This document shows positions 12,911 to 25,400 of a stretch of DNA of 64,000 nt, one piece after another. This stretch comes from Sclerodactyla briareus (taxonomy: Eukaryota; Echinodermata; Holothuroidea; Dendrochirotida; Sclerodactylidae). The position numbers and the translations under genes are program-made. The stretch lies in the NCBI GenBank assembly GCA_026419785.1, contig JAODTK010005588.1:206145-270144 (forward strand). Direction: 5' to 3'. Under the pieces are notes generated by a model that had not been told where the DNA came from, searched no databases, and saw only the letters and a list, made by a program, of their open reading frames with translations. Numbering within the stretch: the first letter of the stretch is position 1; each line of letters begins with the position of its first letter.

Positions 12911-14690
12911 AACCTAATAGTAGGATTATGCGTAATTCCCCACATGTTAGCTCATCAGGCCTATTAACAGCATTTGTCTTTAAATTCCTCAATACCCATA
13001 GCTGCCACAAGTTGATGACACAGACCAAGTGATCCAACCTAACATATAGTTAGTGTTTAGTGAATAAGGGTCAGGAAGGACCAAATCCTCTAACGAACCC
13101 CGGAGCCACAACATCCCAGGAAAGAAAAATGAACAAACCACTAAATATTCGCCCGTGATTCCTGAAAAATGAATCAAGACTGTTCTTGAACGCATTTACA
13201 CTCTTAGAGAGAACACCATTTTCAGGAAGACACTTCCACTCATTGATCAGTTTCTCTGCGAGAAGAAATATTTACGAATGTCCATTCTGCAGCGTTTGCC
13301 ACGAGGCTTGAGACGATGGCCTTATTTGCATTAACATTGGAAAATTCAAGAAGTAGTGGAAGGACGGGCCATCGAGTCCATGGACAATTTTGAAAACCTG
13401 AATCAAGTCACCCCGAATTCGCCTCAGCTCCATGTTAATTAGACCGAGACGCCTTAATCTTTCCTCGTAGGATAAATTTTTCAGACAGTCATCATTCTAG
13501 TTGCCCTACGCTGAACGTTTTCAATACCTGGCTGTCTTTTGAAAAGTAGGGATTCCACACTTGTACAGAATATTCCAGGTGCGGTCTCACCAGTTGCTTA
13601 AACAGCCTTACACAATATCATTATCAAGGAAACGAAGTGACGTCTGATCAAGGCAATATCCATTACCTATTCTAGCAGCTTCGGCACACTGCTTGGAAGG
13701 TTTCAAAGAAGAATCAAAACAACCCCAAGATCTTTTTCTGAAATCACCTCCTGAATATTTGGCCATTTAACTTGTAGGAAGCGTTGCGATTGTGAAAACC
13801 AACATGCTAACTTTGCAATGTCGACCATTGAAAAACATCTGCCAGTCGGAAGACCATTTGGAAATTATATCCAGATCCCTATGAACAATTTCCGATCACC
13901 ATTCGAACCGACCTCCCGATACAACTTGGTATCGTCTGCGAACTTCTTAACCCTGGAAAGAACAGAACCTTCAAGATGGTCAATATACGCCAGAAAGAGT
14001 AACGGCCCGAGAACCGATCCCTGGGGAAACACCACTAGTGACCTTTTCCCAGAAGACGATCGCCCATTAATGACATCTCGTTGTTTCCCTATTATGAAGC
14101 CACTCACGAATCCACTTAAGGACATTCCCCTCATGCCAAAGCTCTCCAACTTGAGCAAGAGACGCTCGTGAGGAACCTTGTCACAAGCTTTCTGAAAGTC
14201 CAGGAAAATTATAATCAACAGCATGGCCGTTGTCAAACAGAAACATGTAAAATCTGCCATAAATTCCAAGAGATTAGTCAAACACGAAAGATTTTCCCTA
14301 AACCCAGGATGAGAATCCCTAATCAGACTATGCTCATTGAAATAATCAACCATTATGATCCCGAATCATTGATTCCATTCCTTGCAGACAACACTAGTAA
14401 GACTGACTGGCCTGTAATTACAAGGAAGAGACCGTTACCTTTCCTGAAAAATGAGGGAAACATTGATCTCCCCAATATCCGCGAAACATACCTTCTTGCA
14501 GAGTCTCATTGAAAATAATAGCTAATGGAACAGACAACTCGTCGGCAAAGGATTTTAGTAAGAAAGGATGAATTCCGTCAGGACCAGGAGCTTTATCACT
14601 TTTGAGTTCTGCGTTTTCCTTTACTAAAACAGGCGAGCCACTAGTTACCAAGCTAGCGGAGAAACCCGACAACCCGACAACATATGTAGA
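12891..14690 (-). pseudogene. CR1-like LINE (family A), reverse transcriptase to 3' end, decayed
   Basis: Reading the minus strand from about 14690 down, one sees the start of the reverse transcriptase domain (SDKAPGPDGIHPFLLKSF near 14600), then NYRPVSLTSVV near 14390, the motif with the first catalytic aspartate (FLDFQKACDKVPHERLLLK near 14190), PQGSVLGPLLFLAYIDHLE near 14020, and FADDTKLYREV near 13930. Downstream comes the C-terminal region with LSYEERLRRLGLINMELRR (about 13440) and the WKCLPENGV segment (about 13230). These are the ordered motifs of CR1/Jockey-superfamily LINE polymerases, which copy their own RNA at a nicked target. The endonuclease domain is missing, as in 5'-truncated insertions. 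At least three frameshifts and several stops break it; the longest intact piece is 162 codons (13865-14353). The 3' end is marked by 7-bp tail repeats at 12891-12910. Confidence 0.93.
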
Positions 14691-15558
14691 TGCATTTTGA
14701 ATTGTTTCACATTATAGTGTTTTATTCATTTTCAATGACCTTCAACCCCGACCTTCAAGTGGCAAGGGGGTGATGAACATTGTGTCCGGTGAATATTTGA
14801 GAGCAAAATTGCAAAAGATACAGGCAGAAATGTGGATATTAATAGGTTTAAAAACTGTAGCCTTGCAAAAAGTGTCTTCCTAAAGTAGAGACGTACCAGG
14901 ACTTCCATGTGGTCATATTCCATGTGACAGACGGAATTATGACATTGGACAATCCTACCACCCAGCCTACACAAGAGCTAATAAAGATGCCCAAGGATGT
15001 ATGTCATTAGAGGTTTCTGAAGGCACAAGACGCGCAATGTGTCACCTCTCATGTGAAGGATGCCAATGCCATTAACCCCTGTCGACAAGGGCTTGACTCT
15101 TCGCAATGTCATTATAAAACAGTATGTTGTTACTGCATGTCGAAAAAAAAAAACAGTTGTTGGTTGGCTGCAACGAATGCCTTGACAAGTCCATGCTATC
15201 GACAATTGATAAAGTCAGATGTTGGGATGAATAATTCCGTGTGATGAGAGCACCCGAGTCGGCGGGTGTGGGGCATGAACGGCAAGCTGATGTCACTAAC
15301 CACAACTCTCTGAATGATCTTGCTTCATAGTTTATCGGCGATGCTACGGTGTCATGTAATCGACATAACACAGGTGTACGGCAGTAATAACACAAGATCA
15401 AGTAAATGGTGGGTTTGCGATGAGTGATATAATTCGTCTGCTACTGTCTTTACGACACAGTATGGTAAATGCTCAGAAGAAAAGAAGCGAAGCAAGGGAA
15501 CAGCTGATAGCTGTCAAAGAAATTAATCTAAGAATTCCATGGACTTCGCCAGCACCAC
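14691..15558. other. Intergenic stretch, no gene seen
   Basis: Several overlapping open frames of 60-109 codons on both strands at 14732-15401, none with recognisable motifs. Nothing else supportable. Confidence 0.5.
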
Positions 15559-15563
15559 TCTGA

Positions 15564-16157
15564 CAGCCCGGGAGATTCTCCTGTTTGGGAGAATTCTAAG
15601 ATTCTCCTGTTCGGGAGAATTGTCATGCTAATACAGATATGAATAACATTGTCTGCGGATCATTAGATACAAACAGTCGTTCCCAGTTAATGTCTCCCTG
15701 CGCTGTTCGAATAATTTAACATTAGGTCGATTATTACAGTTACATGTGCTTCTATAGCATAGCACGATGCAACTTCAGTCATGGCATTCTTGATATCAAA
15801 CACACAGTTTATATAACAACGAGATGCTGTTCGGAACGACTGTGACAAATCTAATAAAAAATTACAACCGGAATATTCTATTCCGAATTCGATATCTCGA
15901 CAATCTACATTGACACGTATCAATCCAAACCAAGCATTTTTGTAGTTGGGACAACAAGGATCCTGAATATGACAATAAATTAAGTCTCGGACTGGACGAA
16001 TTTTCAAGAGGGATAAAAAACAATGTCTCCTATATATCTCCATATGGTTGAAAGTTGCATTGTGGGAAATATACAATATGGCAGCCTCATGAATTATTCA
16101 AATTCTCCCAAACAGGAGACAATTTTATAATCCCGAATAGGAGAATCTCCCGGACTG
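15564..16157. mobile_element. 594-bp inverted-repeat element with 5-bp target duplication
   Basis: The left terminus CAGCCCGGGAGATTCTCCTG and the reverse complement of the right terminus CAGTCCGGGAGATTCTCCTA match at 18 of 20 bases. The element is flanked on both sides by TCTGA (15559-15563 and 16158-16162), a perfect 5-bp direct repeat. Each end carries more than one copy of a small hairpin unit, ATTCTCC-TGTTYG-GGAGAAT (left: about 15574-15620; right: about 16101-16148), so the terminal region is built from repeated hairpins over roughly 60 bp. A 129-codon open frame fills much of the interior on the minus strand (15687-16076) but has no recognised domain and may be chance. A 5-bp duplication excludes the usual hAT (8), Mariner (TA) and piggyBac (TTAA) families, so the superfamily is left open. 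Confidence 0.85.
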
Positions 16158-16162
16158 TCTGA

Positions 16163-17832
16163 AGAAGAAAAACTACCACTGCCCTATGTTCAAGGGAATG
16201 GACATCCACAATAACACCATGAAACAGTCCTCAGGGAATGTTCAAGGCGTAACAATGGCTCCAAGGAAGATCACTCTTTCAACAAGATTTCTGATTAGCC
16301 AGCTTAAAAGGGGAAACAAAAAAAAAATGCAGTCGCTCTTTAGGAAACACGAAATATAGCGTTTTCAACATTCCCGATATTGAGTGATCCGTCAAAAAGA
16401 ACACACAAATCACGCATGATATAACCGGTAAGTCCATTCAGGCATATCTTCAACCATAGTGAGCTCCACAGCTTGTTCCCGTGAGTGTATATCTCTTCTC
16501 GTGTCTCTTTTTCATAGACATTGTTAGATTCTAACTCCACTCATTTCCATCGCAAAGTTCCAGGTGAAAGTTGGAAGAATGAAGTGAATGTGACGCAGGT
16601 CAACCCATTGCCTGTGTTTGGATGTTATGATGTGAGCGTTCTATTGGACATGATCCATCAACGTGGTGAAACGAAAAGGACAGGTGATTGAAACAAATAT
16701 ACCGAGCCTATGTGGCCTTAAATCAGCGGGGAGTAACATTTAACTGAAATATCACATCACACTAACTAACCATTAGCGCCTAAATACACCTAATCTGGAG
16801 TGGGTTTCGAAGTATATGGCCTGAAAGATCAAAAGTTATAATCCGTTTAGTGTATTTGTAGCAAGTGACGCCAAGGAGTGAAACACACACAATGTGCTAC
16901 CGCGTATAGCTCACTTTTCTGCCTGCCACTACCATTCTCTTTCAAAATTATTCATCTCATGAAGGGTTTCCGACCGAGTTATTTGAAAAAAAAAATGAAG
17001 GCATGCATACGCAAAAAAAACATTTCGTTTCTGTCTGTGATCCAATTCGGTAAATACCCGAAGCAATGTTGGCGATTAAGCGGACGATTTCTAGCAATAT
17101 ATCTAGTTGGCCTTTTGGCTATCTGGTCAGCGCTCCCATGACCTCTTTAAGACGCATAAACTGATTTACAGGAACTTCGCTCGGGGTGTGAGGAAGTCCC
17201 TTGGCGCGCCCGTGTATTAGAATGGAACAACTTAAAGAACTGGTATGGAACATGATACGTCAGATAACATATTGAAACATCAGATCAATTTATACGAGAC
17301 AGAAATCGAGCATGTCTAGTCGACAGTAGAAGTGGGCACTTAATCGAAACACAAACAATCCTGTAAGAGATGTGGTTTATGAACAAGACATAGGTGGCGT
17401 TTCATGAATATACATAATTTTTCCCTCTAAATTTTGAAAGGATTACTTCTGCGAATTGTTTGTTCAAGGATGTGTTTCCTTCCCATTTCCCTTTTAAATA
17501 TTTCCCAATTTCTCTTACGCGAACAATGTGGTCATGTTTTACCTCGCAAAATATTTCCTATTTAGATGTATATTCACGATAATGAGTTATGGGGCCCTGT
17601 AATGGTTCAATAGTAAGTGATGAGCTCCGTTTCCTTTTTGATGTGCCCTGGGATTTATCCAGATAGAGAGTCGAATCGTCACTATCGCTCTGTGGAGTTA
17701 ACAAATATTTTTTCATGAAAATTGTGAAAACAAAAGCCACAACGATGTGTCGGGTTCACTTAAAAGCCCCATCCTTCCTTTTCGAAATAAAAGTCGTTGG
17801 GGGCTGTCCATCCAACCTTTTTGTATGTAGGT
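16163..17832. other. Intergenic stretch, no gene seen
   Basis: Open frames up to 87 codons only. No repeats with readable ends and no protein similarity. Confidence 0.55.
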
Positions 17833-17920
17833 AATGTATGTATGTATGTATGTATGTATGTATGTATGTATGTATGTATGTATGTATGTATGTATGTATG
17901 TATGTATGTATGTATGTGTG
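17833..17920 (+). repeat. (TATG)n microsatellite
   Basis: About 21 nearly perfect TATG units, with an imperfect start at TGTAGGTAATG and ending in TGTGTGAGG. The open frames reading through it encode only a simple repeat of Ile-His-Thr-Tyr and are not genes. Confidence 0.97.
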
Positions 17921-19252
17921 TGAGGCCTGAATTGTGATCACGATAGTTCGACCCCACCTGGATGAAGTTCATAGTTGTCTGGAGGTAAGATTCCCAGTTT
18001 TGAGTACATGAACTACTGGCAATAGAGTTTGATTAGGTCAACAGAAGTCAAAGTGCGGAAAATTTTTGATCCCGAGGAGATTGATAATCCGAGTTGAAAA
18101 TGAGTATGCAGATTCAGTGGAGTACAAAAAAACGGGTGCGGAAATGTCAAAAACAGGAATTTTCCGCCAATTTGAGTTGGAAACGGAAACCAATTTACTC
18201 GACCCCCGGGATAAGTACGATCAAGCTCTACGTGGTATGTAACTTTTCCAAGATGAGTACCTGGACCCTATTGTTTTAGGGGTCGGGAAAATTATCGAAG
18301 GTCATACCACTACGGCAGTCAAAGCATTACCACGTTCTTCGGTTTCTACAGCATTCAAAAAGTTACTGTGTGAACAATTAAGAGTAATTGCAGTCCCCCA
18401 AGCATTGGGGGCACAGGGTTACCCTCATCTCCCGAGATAGCTGCACATGTAACCGACATTACTGACAGTTCCGCGTGATATTTTATTCCCGTCTTATAGC
18501 CATGATAGTCAGTAGGAGTATGCTTAACTACTGGTTGAAATAAATCACCTTCAGCCCTTCAAATCAATCCGGGCCTGACTGGGTAAATAGATCAATGGGA
18601 ACTCGACGCAGAATTAATCGGAGGAGGAACACTCCAGGCATGTCGGTAAACACAACAATTCCTTTGGGCAAGGATCAACCTCGATTGGAAGAGACATTTC
18701 ATGAAATGGTTCAGAATAAGAAAGAACGTCGCGTTCAATCTGTAAAATCCGCGTGGCCTTTCCTTGTGTGGATCGCACCATAAGCTATACTGACCGAGGA
18801 GATCAGAATGAAGAATACATTCATTTTTAAGTTATTGCTTTATGGTAAACCTTTGGCTCCCACATACTTAGTTGAGCAAAATATGCGTCTCGTCCATGGT
18901 AGCCAACGATCGATATCACGGCGCCATTTTAGTGGGCAACTCATACCTACAACGTAGTCGTCCCTCCTCCATTACCTTGGTTTCAGTCAGAGGTTCTCAT
19001 TGCCGCTGAACTCAGGACCTAGGGCATTACTGAATGATTAATGCATTCCTTCAAAGCCCTTGTTTCAACATCATAACGATCAGAAAAGTCATACATGGAT
19101 TATGATCTACGTTCAGCAAGAATGTGTTGTGTGATACATTCACAAAGGTAGGAAACAATTATTAGAAAACAAACAGTCACATACGCGGATTGGCGTGATT
19201 ATGAGCTAATGGGCAATTGCAGCAATGCTTTTTCACTCGAAATGCGCAGGTG
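17921..19252. other. Intergenic stretch, no gene seen
   Basis: Open frames at most 62 codons, none recognised. No clear repeat boundaries. Confidence 0.55.
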
Positions 19253-19312
19253 TATGGTTAGCACGATCGGTTTAGAGCGTTGGCTTCCCACCGAAGATGG
19301 GGTTCAACATAG
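19253..19312 (+). repeat. tRNA-like segment, probable SINE head
   Basis: The stretch GGTTAGCACGATCGGTTTAG, followed by AGCGTTGGCTTCCCACCG and then GGGGTTCAAC, resembles the D-arm, anticodon region and T-arm of a glycine-type tRNA. The acceptor stem cannot be paired and the B box is incomplete, so it is not a working tRNA gene. It is more likely the RNA polymerase III promoter part of a tRNA-derived SINE, or a decayed tRNA copy. Confidence 0.45.
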
Positions 19313-19374
19313 TGGAGGCGCTCAGCGGGGTAGATCCAAAGTGGAACATTTAATGTTGCCGTATGCGTGTGCCA

Positions 19375-19393
19375 CCCCCCCCCCCCCCCCCCC
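19375..19393 (+). repeat. C19 homopolymer
   Basis: A run of 19 C followed by a C/T-rich stretch to about 19425; the longest single-base G/C run in the window. Confidence 0.97.
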
Positions 19394-19461
19394 TCTCTTT
19401 TCCCTCCTCACCCCCTCCCCGCCCTTACGTTAAGGCACTGCCAAAGAAGTAGGACCTGTGT

Positions 19462-19860
19462 TGTTTTTAGCTGCGAGCAAGCAGCTCTACAAGTCATATG
19501 TCTCTCCGTTCGTTCGTTAGTTCGTTTGTTAGTTCGTTCGTTTGTACGATCTCTTCTCCACATTCACTCATAATTTCTAAACGGTTCGTTTCGATCAGGT
19601 TGAAACTTGGTGGGTGGATGGAGCATGCCACTGGCTAGGCTGTGTCACATTTTTGTTTGCATAGTATAATTAGATTTTAAATAACTCTAATAAGTCTACC
19701 CACCACAGCCAGTCCCATCGGGCTCTCTGTTAGAGAGAATTGTTTACATCGATGACCTAGAAATGTGGGTCTTCATTTCGCAATGAACTGCATTGAAAAT
19801 GATGTATCTGTCAACACACCACGCTCTAGTTTCTGTTTGCTGTGAAAACGGGTAACGCAG
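19462..19860 (+). repeat. Dispersed repeat family R, copy 1
   Basis: Begins with TTTTAGCTGCGAGCAAGCAG and then CTCTACAAGTCATATGTCTC, followed by (TTCG/TTAG)n. Then comes a conserved block (GGTTGAAACTTGGTGGGTGG, GGCTGTGTCACATTTTTGTTT) and a final part (GACCTAGAAATGT, TCTGTCAACACACCACGCTC) shared with the inverted copy at 41 kb. The first bases form a hairpin, AGCTGC-GAGCAA-GCAGCT. No coding frame is conserved between copies, so this is a non-coding mobile or satellite-like family of unknown class. Confidence 0.8.
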
Positions 19861-20769
19861 AAGGAGTTTCTACATTTGTGTGTTTACTTTACATGGTTTT
19901 TGTTTCAATAGTGTCCTCGTCAGATCTACCAATAATTGAGATTCCAGCAGTAAGAGGAGAGAGGTTTTTGTTCTGGGGAGGCATAGGAGTGCATGTTAGA
20001 GCTAAAAATCAATTTCTCAATCAGTCAACCGACCCTACACCTACGGCAAATTTACCCGCAGCTAGCAAGACATTTACGGTTGCGCTTTTTTCAGCAATAA
20101 ATAAGTGTAGTAAACAAGTCTGGTTCAATGTTTGGTGATTAATGATTTTTCTTCTGGATGTATGCTTATGTATGCCGTGGGTTTTGCTTGGAAATGCTTT
20201 GGGTTGTGGTTAGACTCAAATTTTCCCTCAGCGACGTTCTCTTCAGGATGGAGAAAGTTCCATACGAGCCCTTCACACCTGGGACAAATCACGAAAATGT
20301 TCTCGCTGCAAGCCATGCTCGAGACTTTCTTTTAACCCACGACATTTGTTTGACAAGCACCGCGCCCGACCGAGTCGTTCCGAAAGGTTGTCGACGAGAA
20401 TCGTCTCCTTGCTCTCGCGGGGGAGCTGGCTATAGCTATCGACACTCAAGGATGCTCACCTCAATTTGACCATCCAACTGGACCACTGGCGGTTCCCGGC
20501 TTCCCGGTACGTACGGGGGGGGGGGGGGGGGGTCCAATCTTTACTTTACTCTTCTAGCGTCCCGGGTCTTTGGGCGCATCACCAGGTCTATCTCGGCACA
20601 CACCTCCTTCGACAGAGAATCGCAGTTTATGCCTACATCGATGATGGTTGTTTGAAAGTGGCCCAGAACAGGAGAACAGAACGATGCATGATGACACGGC
20701 GACCGTGGTAGCCCTCCATCCACAGCTCAGGGACGAAATCGCCTCCGGAGCCGTCTCAGACCATAACTT
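19861..20769. other. Intergenic stretch containing a G18 run
   Basis: Contains a run of 18 G at 20515-20532. Open frames of 63-103 codons overlap on both strands between 19842 and 20723, with no recognisable domain. The GC content is somewhat higher from 20340 to 21110, part of which belongs to the SINE-like unit that follows. Confidence 0.5.
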
Positions 20770-21010
20770 TACCTAGGCGCGACCCTCGACTTCTCTTCGG
20801 TGTGGTTCGATCGTCGGTTCGAATGACGCCTCCATTCGACGCCTTCCCCATAGTATCTTTGCAGGTACCGTTTGTTCCTGCTGAGGCGAATCGCGAGAGG
20901 GCAACAGGTTCCATCTTTTAGGTATTTCGTATGACCGGACAGGATTCGGACCAAGATTTCTAGGGTGGAAGGCCCTCCCAATTTGCCAACCACTAGGTGC
21001 CAAACACTTG
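20770..21010 (-). repeat. tRNA-derived SINE-like unit
   Basis: On the minus strand the sequence has TGGCAAATTGG, an exact match to a polymerase III A box (plus-strand 20978-20988), followed about 37 bp later by GGTCCGAATCC (20942-20952), a B box with one mismatch. It continues with a GC-rich body. A tRNA-like head followed by an unrelated body is the plan of a SINE. The open frames through it (74 and 113 codons) are incidental. The 3' end is not fixed; 20770 is an estimate. Confidence 0.55.
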
Positions 21011-21728
21011 TGGACTATTACCGCGTCTTTCCTGAAAAACACGGTCTCAAACACGGCTCCACGTAGTTCGTATGATTGGTTCGCCGTTGGGATTACATGG
21101 CGAATCATCACCATGTTATATTATTTCAATATACCTGATGGCAATCGTGCCGAGTGTCGCTATGTTTTCTAGCTTCCAAATTTCTACCTGGAACCATCGA
21201 CCATTCTCTACGTGTTTATGCATAACATCGTGAATATTGTGTTTCTATACATCCTTTAGAAGTTATAAGATCAAGTTGCCCCATTCGTGATGCTTTCTCC
21301 GAAGTGCCAATGGTGTGAGCAGGAGATCGATTGAAGTTAGATAATGAGGAATCACTTATTTACACCGCTCTCTCATTCCCCGTGGGTGCGCAAAGATCGA
21401 TTTCCTTCGATGGTTGCCTAATTTGAATATCATTTGAAACCAATTAAATTAATGAGTATTCAAGGAAGTTGCTTCAAAGGGAAATAGTTCATCGATAGTA
21501 GGGTATTCATTGAACATAAATTCCTAGGACCACAATAGATAAATTCCGTCATCTACTACAGTATTATTAGACAACAATGCGCATACAATGATGCGAACGT
21601 GCAAAGAATGTTTACACATACAGGTCATCTATCCTCCAATTTCGAATAATAATATGGCTATTTCTTACTATGGGAACACACCAATATCTATAGAGGGCTA
21701 TTCGTGTACGTGGTGACAGAACAAGGGC

Positions 21729-22425
21729 CGGGTAAGCAGCTCATCATGTTTCTTCGTCCGCCCGGGTGGATGAAGCATGTCAGTGACTGGGCTGTGTTAC
21801 GTTTTTGTTTGAATAGTGTGATAAGATTTTGATTGAATGCAATTAATTGCCCCATCAGTCTCCCTACAGCAATTCCCTACAGTAATTCCCTTGAGCTCAC
21901 TGTGAGGGAGGTTTGTTAATTCTTCCCTATCTCTGCAAAAGGCAGCCGATATAAGGATACTGTTTATTTATCACTATCCCACTGAGGGTGGAATTAATAG
22001 AAGACATAGGGAGGGGGGGGGGGTGTGTTGGAAAGACCTGCTATCACTTTTTTTATGTAGGTGCTGGCTGGATTTGGCCCTGTGTGGAACTACGTCCATG
22101 ATGGAATGAATTGAGGGGCTCACAGGCTGTTCCAGTGTTGTTCCAGTTGTTCACTGCTACAGTGTATTTCCACGGTTCACTGGCTAACCCTACAGGCCTA
22201 TAAATTAGTTGTGCTGGGTACATATAAGGTTGTGCTGGGCCCCTATAGCATATTTGGCCAATTTAGTCAACATGTTCAGTCATTCCAAGGTGATGTCAGT
22301 AAGGGTCAGTTTAATGTGAACAAACAATAAATGTGAAATGGTGGAGAACATGCAGTGTATTCGCCAGAGGAATTTTGCCGTCCGCAGTTACCAAGACGTT
22401 TCGAACTTGCGCTTGTTTTACAAAC
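21729..22425 (+). repeat. Dispersed repeat family R, copy 2
   Basis: Starts within GGTAAGCAGCTCATCATG, lacks most of the TTCG repeat, and carries the same middle block (GGTGGATGAAGCATGTCAGT, GGCTGTGTTACGTTTTTGTTT). It ends with a block shared with copy 3 (AATGTGAACAAACAATAAATG, TGCAGTGTATTCGCCA, GAACTTGCGCTTGTT). The copies diverge after that point, which sets the 3' end near 22425. A G run of 11 lies at 22013-22023. Confidence 0.75.
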
Positions 22426-25400
22426 AACTTGGCAACACCAAGAGGGTCCATATGTGTTAATATGTGTTGTTGCTGGACTGTTTTCCATTTATGTATAAGG
22501 GTTGGAAACTATAAGTGTGATTCAAAATCCATCCGGAGGCAGCAGGGAAAAAAGGCCGGCGTTCGTTATGGCCGTTGCATCTTCGACAATTCCAAGGGAC
22601 TTTAACTTAAAATCAGCTAGCTGAAAGAGATATGCAGAAAACGCATCAATAAGTTCGAAGAAACCTAGGCTCATTCGGTGCCGAGCCCTGTGAAGTGACT
22701 TACAGACTGACGGACTGGAAGATTCCTTCCGAACGATGTCCTTCCGTGATGACCTCGTGGCTTGAGACATCACGATAGGGAATGATTCGCATTACGGAAT
22801 AAATAGGAAGTAGGTCTGCGTTATACGGCTATAAAGGTATGTTATGTTTATACTGGCAATAAGGAACGTGACCCTAGGAACACATTCCAACCAGTGTTTG
22901 CAGTGCATTCTACTCGCAAAGGGCCACTGAAAGTGAATATAAGTCTCATGGCAGGAGCTGCTGATTGTCTAAAATATAAGTCCACTCTTCAACATATTTC
23001 AACTATATGTGACGTATCAATCTATCATTAGTAGGGGCCTATGTAAAAACGTTAATCTCTAATGACCAAACATCAGTTCGTCGGAGCAATGCTGTTCGTG
23101 ATTATAGAAGAAATGTAAACATTTTGGAGTTATAATGGTTTTGGTTTGTTTTGTGTGTCATATCACACATAAAGCAGAATTCTGTATCTACTGTCCTTCC
23201 TATAAGTTATGAACAAAATTGTGTTAATGAAGAATATGAGTTTGCACTCCACACTACCTGTCCGTCCAGGTCACGGACATCTTGACTGTACGACGGGGCG
23301 ACACCTAAGCATTTCCAATGACACGTCAGACGAACTCGCGCGAGCGTTCGCCTCGAGCAATCGAATTCATGTGGGCGTAATGGTTGTAAAACTGCATGGG
23401 GAGGCAGCAATAGTATTTTTCGGAGAGCAGGAAGGCAGCTCTTCAAAATTTGAAATACAAACAAGAATCTGTCACTAGGGCTCAGTAATTCCTTCATTCG
23501 TTTTCCAGAAGCCTCTAACAGACACCGAAACATATGGAATGACGCACTAGCTCTCATGGACAACATGTAAAATGCTTTGAAAAAATCTTCATTTTGACGA
23601 GGAAGGACACCATCTGGATGAAACATGGGTTCCCTTTATATAACATGAAGAAGAATACTAACATAATTTCGTCATTATTACATGAACATACCTATTGTAT
23701 CTACAAGACCGCATCACTTCCGGCGTGCCCCAAAACTAACATAGTTCATGTACTAATCATGAGGAGCATACACCGTGGTGGAGAATGCGTTGTTGATGCT
23801 TGCTGAACAAATTCTTGATTGACATTCGAGTCCAAAGTGTTCGATGGCCCCTAAATAATGCTCATGGTAACAGAGTACCCTCGGGGATTCATACTCATTT
23901 TTAATTGATTAATTTCGGCGCTCTCACACACGCATCATATCCAAACACAGCGGGCCGGCCGGGCGCGCGCTGGAAGTATGACGTTAGTATGGGACTTGAA
24001 CTGCCAGCAAGAGGAATCAACGATTGAAGGAATTGAGTTCGAATAACATATAAGTTTGTTGGAGACAAATTAGAGTGGAACATGGAAATGTTGGAGGAGA
24101 TTTACGTCGTTTTCCTCTCATTGATAGGTTCCTTGTTGGTTTGATTGGTTGGTTTGATTGGTTTGTTCGAATCTGTTGATTGTCATTCAATGCAGAGTAG
24201 TAGGACCCCTAAGCTATTTACTACAGTATATGAATATCACTAGCCCTAAATGTACTTCTGTACAGCGCACTATGCTATGCAACAGTACAGACTAGATGCA
24301 CAAGAACCTACGCAGTGTGAACTGTCGCAAGTAGGTCCAGGCCTAGTTCACAGTACAAACCAATTGAGATCACTAGTGCCAAGTGTCAAGTCTAGCGAAG
24401 GTCATGTATGATCACAGCACAAGGTACATGAGAGGGCCTAGCCTGTCAGTGACGTTGAAAACATTTCATGTTATTAGTTTTGAATTAGAAAAGACTGGGG
24501 GCAACTTCTGGTTGCCAGATGTCTTTTTATGATTGATATGAATATGTGTAGGCTGCCCATGCCCAGCTGTTAATAGTCGACGCGATGGCCCGCGACTGTG
24601 TATTCTGACTCCGATACGTAGCACTAACCTACATTACACAGTTGCCGAGGGGTACACATCGAAACTTCGGTTATAGCTAAGATACAAACACGAAAAGACA
24701 GCCCGATTCTTATGTTCGAAATGTTCTGCTCGAAAGAAAATGTTACGAAATAAAGTATGTTCTCTTCGTTTCGAGGGGATGCCATCTAATTTAACTGGGA
24801 GTTCAATATTTTACTGTGCGGATAACGACGACCGTGCCATGTAGGGGAACATACCATACCTGGTCCTGAGTATTATCACGCCAAAAAATGTGGGGGGATT
24901 CAATGCCGTGAAACTTTTCCTGGGCCGTGAACGCAATACCCTTCCAACCAACGTTTATACGGCGGATTCACACTCCGGGGGTGTAGTTTGTTTATATCTT
25001 CAAGCAATGAACAGTGTGTTTTGTTACGTATCTATTCCCTACAAAAGTCGTTCAGCCATTACAGTCACTGAATATTTGGAGCATCAGTGTAGACTTAGTA
25101 TTGGAGTGTTCATTCCAATAGACCCGCACTGCGCAAATGAATACACACAAGTATGCACGTTTATGAGAGCCACTTGGTGGCGGAACGTACAGCGTGGTAT
25201 ATTATAACTCACCAATAACTGAATCAGCGGAATAGAATTGCACGCCAGCAAACGTATGGAAGAGCGATCGACGAAACCAACATAGAGTATCTAGCCAGAT
25301 GAAACAATTTCAGTCCTGCTAAACCGCAGTTAGGACACAAATCCAAAGTTGAACAAAATGTAAATGCGCTCCTTCTCGAACTGAGCTGTATTAAATTGCC

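Noticed and set aside
13818-14512. Plus-strand frames of 117 and 114 codons
   Set aside because: They are antisense shadows of the minus-strand LINE reverse transcriptase, whose motifs fit in order.
17756-17972. Two overlapping minus-strand frames of 60-70 codons rich in Ile-His-Thr-Tyr
   Set aside because: They simply translate the (TATG)n microsatellite.
19253-19312. Functional glycine tRNA gene
   Set aside because: No pairable acceptor stem and an incomplete B box; better explained as a SINE head or tRNA pseudogene.
20541-20723. Short minus frame considered as a retroelement aspartic protease
   Set aside because: The Asp-Thr-Gly active-site triplet is not present and no flanking gag or polymerase motifs were found.
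23207-23626. 139-codon minus frame considered as a Harbinger-type transposase start
   Set aside because: No ordered family motifs in this or alternative frames; left as unassigned.
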